From: Frankiales bacterium
Lineage (GTDB): Bacteria > Actinomycetota > Actinomycetes > Mycobacteriales > SCTD01
DNA length: 5,876 nucleotides
NCBI GenBank assembly: GCA_025965755.1
Contig: JAOPWI010000256.1
Span: 1-5,876, forward strand
Direction: 5' to 3'
Shown here piece after piece: positions 5,285 to 5,876 of the stretch. How positions within the stretch are numbered: position 1 is the stretch's first letter; each line of letters opens with the position of its first letter. The notes below the pieces were generated by a model. The model searched no databases. It was given only the letters and a program-made list of their open reading frames with translations, and was not told the DNA's origin. Both the position numbers and the translations under genes were made by a program.

Positions 5285-5290
5285 AGGAGG
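5285..5290 (+). promoter_or_regulatory. Ribosome binding site of the NlpC/P60 gene
   Basis: AGGAGG lies six bases before GTG 5297, a near-ideal site that fixes the start. No convincing promoter was found for this gene in 5035-5284; TACACC (5262-5267) is a weak -10 with no -35. Confidence 0.8.
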
Positions 5291-5296
5291 CGCGCC

Positions 5297-5876
5297 GTGA
5301 TACACCGACGTCCGTCGGTTCCCGCTGCGGTGTCCAGCCGCCTGCGCGCGGCCGGCGTGCTGCTCGTCTGCCTTGCCACGGCACTGCCGCTGCTCGTCGC
5401 CGCCGGGGACGACCCCGGCCCCGAGCTGCTCGGCGCCGACGCCACCTCCGTCTCGGTGGTCGTCGCTGCCCGCGCCCAGGTGGGCGACGACTACCTCTGG
5501 GGCGGCAACGGCCCGGACGCCTGGGACTGCTCCGGGCTCACCTCGGTGATCTGGCGCACCGTCGGGCGGGTGAAGGACATCCCGCGCACCTCCGCGCAGC
5601 AGCTGCAGTGGGCGGTGCCCCTGCCCGCCGAGCAGCTGCTCCCGGGCGACCTGGTGTTCTTCGGCGCACCGGTGAGCCACGTCGGCATCTACAGCTCCGG
5701 GGGCCGGATCATCGACGCCTCCAGCTCGCGGACCGGCGTCGTCGAGCGCCCGATGTGGAAGGCCGGAGTGGTCCGGTACGGCCGGGTGCCCCGCCCCGGC
5801 ATGGCGCCGGTGCGGCCCTGGACGCCGCCGCCCGCGCCGTCGCCCAGCGCCGCTCCCGCGCCCGCTTCCTCGCGCG
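5297..5876 (+). CDS. Secreted NlpC/P60 family peptidase, N-terminal 193 residues
   Basis: The gene starts at GTG 5297 and runs off the window without a stop. An Arg-rich N-terminus (1-19) and a hydrophobic stretch (20-36, ending in LLVAAG) form a Sec-type signal peptide or anchor. LLVC is not a lipobox, so a lipoprotein is unlikely. The NlpC/P60 domain follows almost at once (about 52-155): YLWGGNGPDAWDCSGL with catalytic Cys78, RTSAQQ, LLPGDLVFF, SHVGIY with His128, then IIDASSS with Asp140 as third residue. RipA of M. tuberculosis uses Cys383, His432 and Glu444, and the 12-residue step from His matches. The domain is followed by a Pro/Ala/Ser-rich tail (from about 172), perhaps a wall-spanning linker to a further domain. 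Such enzymes cut peptide stems of peptidoglycan. Confidence 0.9.
   Translation, partial: MIHRRPSVPAAVSSRLRAAGVLLVCLATALPLLVAAGDDPGPELLGADATSVSVVVAARAQVGDDYLWGGNGPDAWDCSGLTSVIWRTVGRVKDIPRTSAQQLQWAVPLPAEQLLPGDLVFFGAPVSHVGIYSSGGRIIDASSSRTGVVERPMWKAGVVRYGRVPRPGMAPVRPWTPPPAPSPSAAPAPASSR

Noticed and set aside
5035..5296. A c-di-AMP (ydaO-type) riboswitch before the NlpC/P60 gene
   Set aside because: Such elements often precede actinobacterial wall-hydrolase genes, but the conserved GGGGTGAATC-like and CCCGAACCCGACAGCTAACC-like blocks are not present on the plus strand.
5357..5375. A lipobox in the NlpC/P60 signal peptide (LLVC)
   Set aside because: The residue before Cys is Val, not Gly/Ala/Ser, and the hydrophobic stretch continues past the Cys, so it is not a lipoprotein signal.
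4895..5680. A minus-strand frame of 261 codons across the rbpA upstream region and the NlpC/P60 gene
   Set aside because: It overlaps the well-supported rbpA start in another frame and the NlpC/P60 domain antisense, with no recognisable features.
1..5876. Transposons, CRISPR arrays, tRNA or rRNA genes, phage genes
   Set aside because: No spaced repeats, no tRNA-like or rRNA segments, and no transposase or phage motifs were seen. Composition is even throughout.

Overview
The window is very GC-rich DNA of an actinobacterial kind. The third codon positions are strongly G/C, GTG starts are common, and several genes are diagnostic of the group: rbpA (an RNA polymerase-binding protein found only in Actinomycetota), a polyprenol-phosphate mannosyltransferase of the Ppm1 type, and an actinobacterial Lnt. 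The genus cannot be fixed from sequence alone. Gene content and style would fit a non-mycobacterial actinomycete such as a Geodermatophilaceae or Frankia-like lineage, but that is a guess.

Layout, left to right. 1-345 is the 3' end of an amidohydrolase gene (YtcJ-like), followed by a perfect 9-bp inverted repeat that looks like a terminator. 346-726 has no convincing gene but holds a TTGACA/TAGGGT promoter and a long GC-rich leader. 727-2277 (+) is lnt, apolipoprotein N-acyltransferase, with a GTG start that looks leaderless. 2253-3239 (-) is an atypical SDR/NAD-dependent epimerase gene, convergent with lnt and overlapping its end by 25 bp. 3240-3390 is a divergent control region with a good promoter for the epimerase gene, a 16-bp palindrome, and a second leaderless-type start that opens a 10-codon mini-ORF. 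The mini-ORF's TGA overlaps the ATG of ppm (3391-4143, +). fxsA (4144-4602, +) follows with no gap. A strong hairpin at 4610-4641 separates fxsA from the convergent rbpA (4660-5034, -). Upstream of rbpA is an exact match to the sigma-R/SigH oxidative-stress promoter consensus (GGGAAT, then GTT with 18 bases after GGAAT). 5297-5876 (+) is the start of a secreted NlpC/P60 peptidase gene that runs off the window.

Most of the genes serve the cell envelope: Lnt completes lipoprotein acylation, Ppm makes the polyprenol-phosphate-mannose donor for mannosylated proteins and glycolipids, FxsA is a small membrane protein, and the NlpC/P60 protein cuts peptidoglycan. RbpA links the locus to transcription and thiol stress. 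In mycobacteria Lnt and Ppm are fused or adjacent. Here they are separate genes with an opposite-strand epimerase gene between them, each with its own near-identical leaderless-type start. No plainly new multi-gene system is visible. The most interesting signals are regulatory: the twin leaderless starts, the coupled mini-ORF before ppm, and the sigma-R promoter of rbpA.
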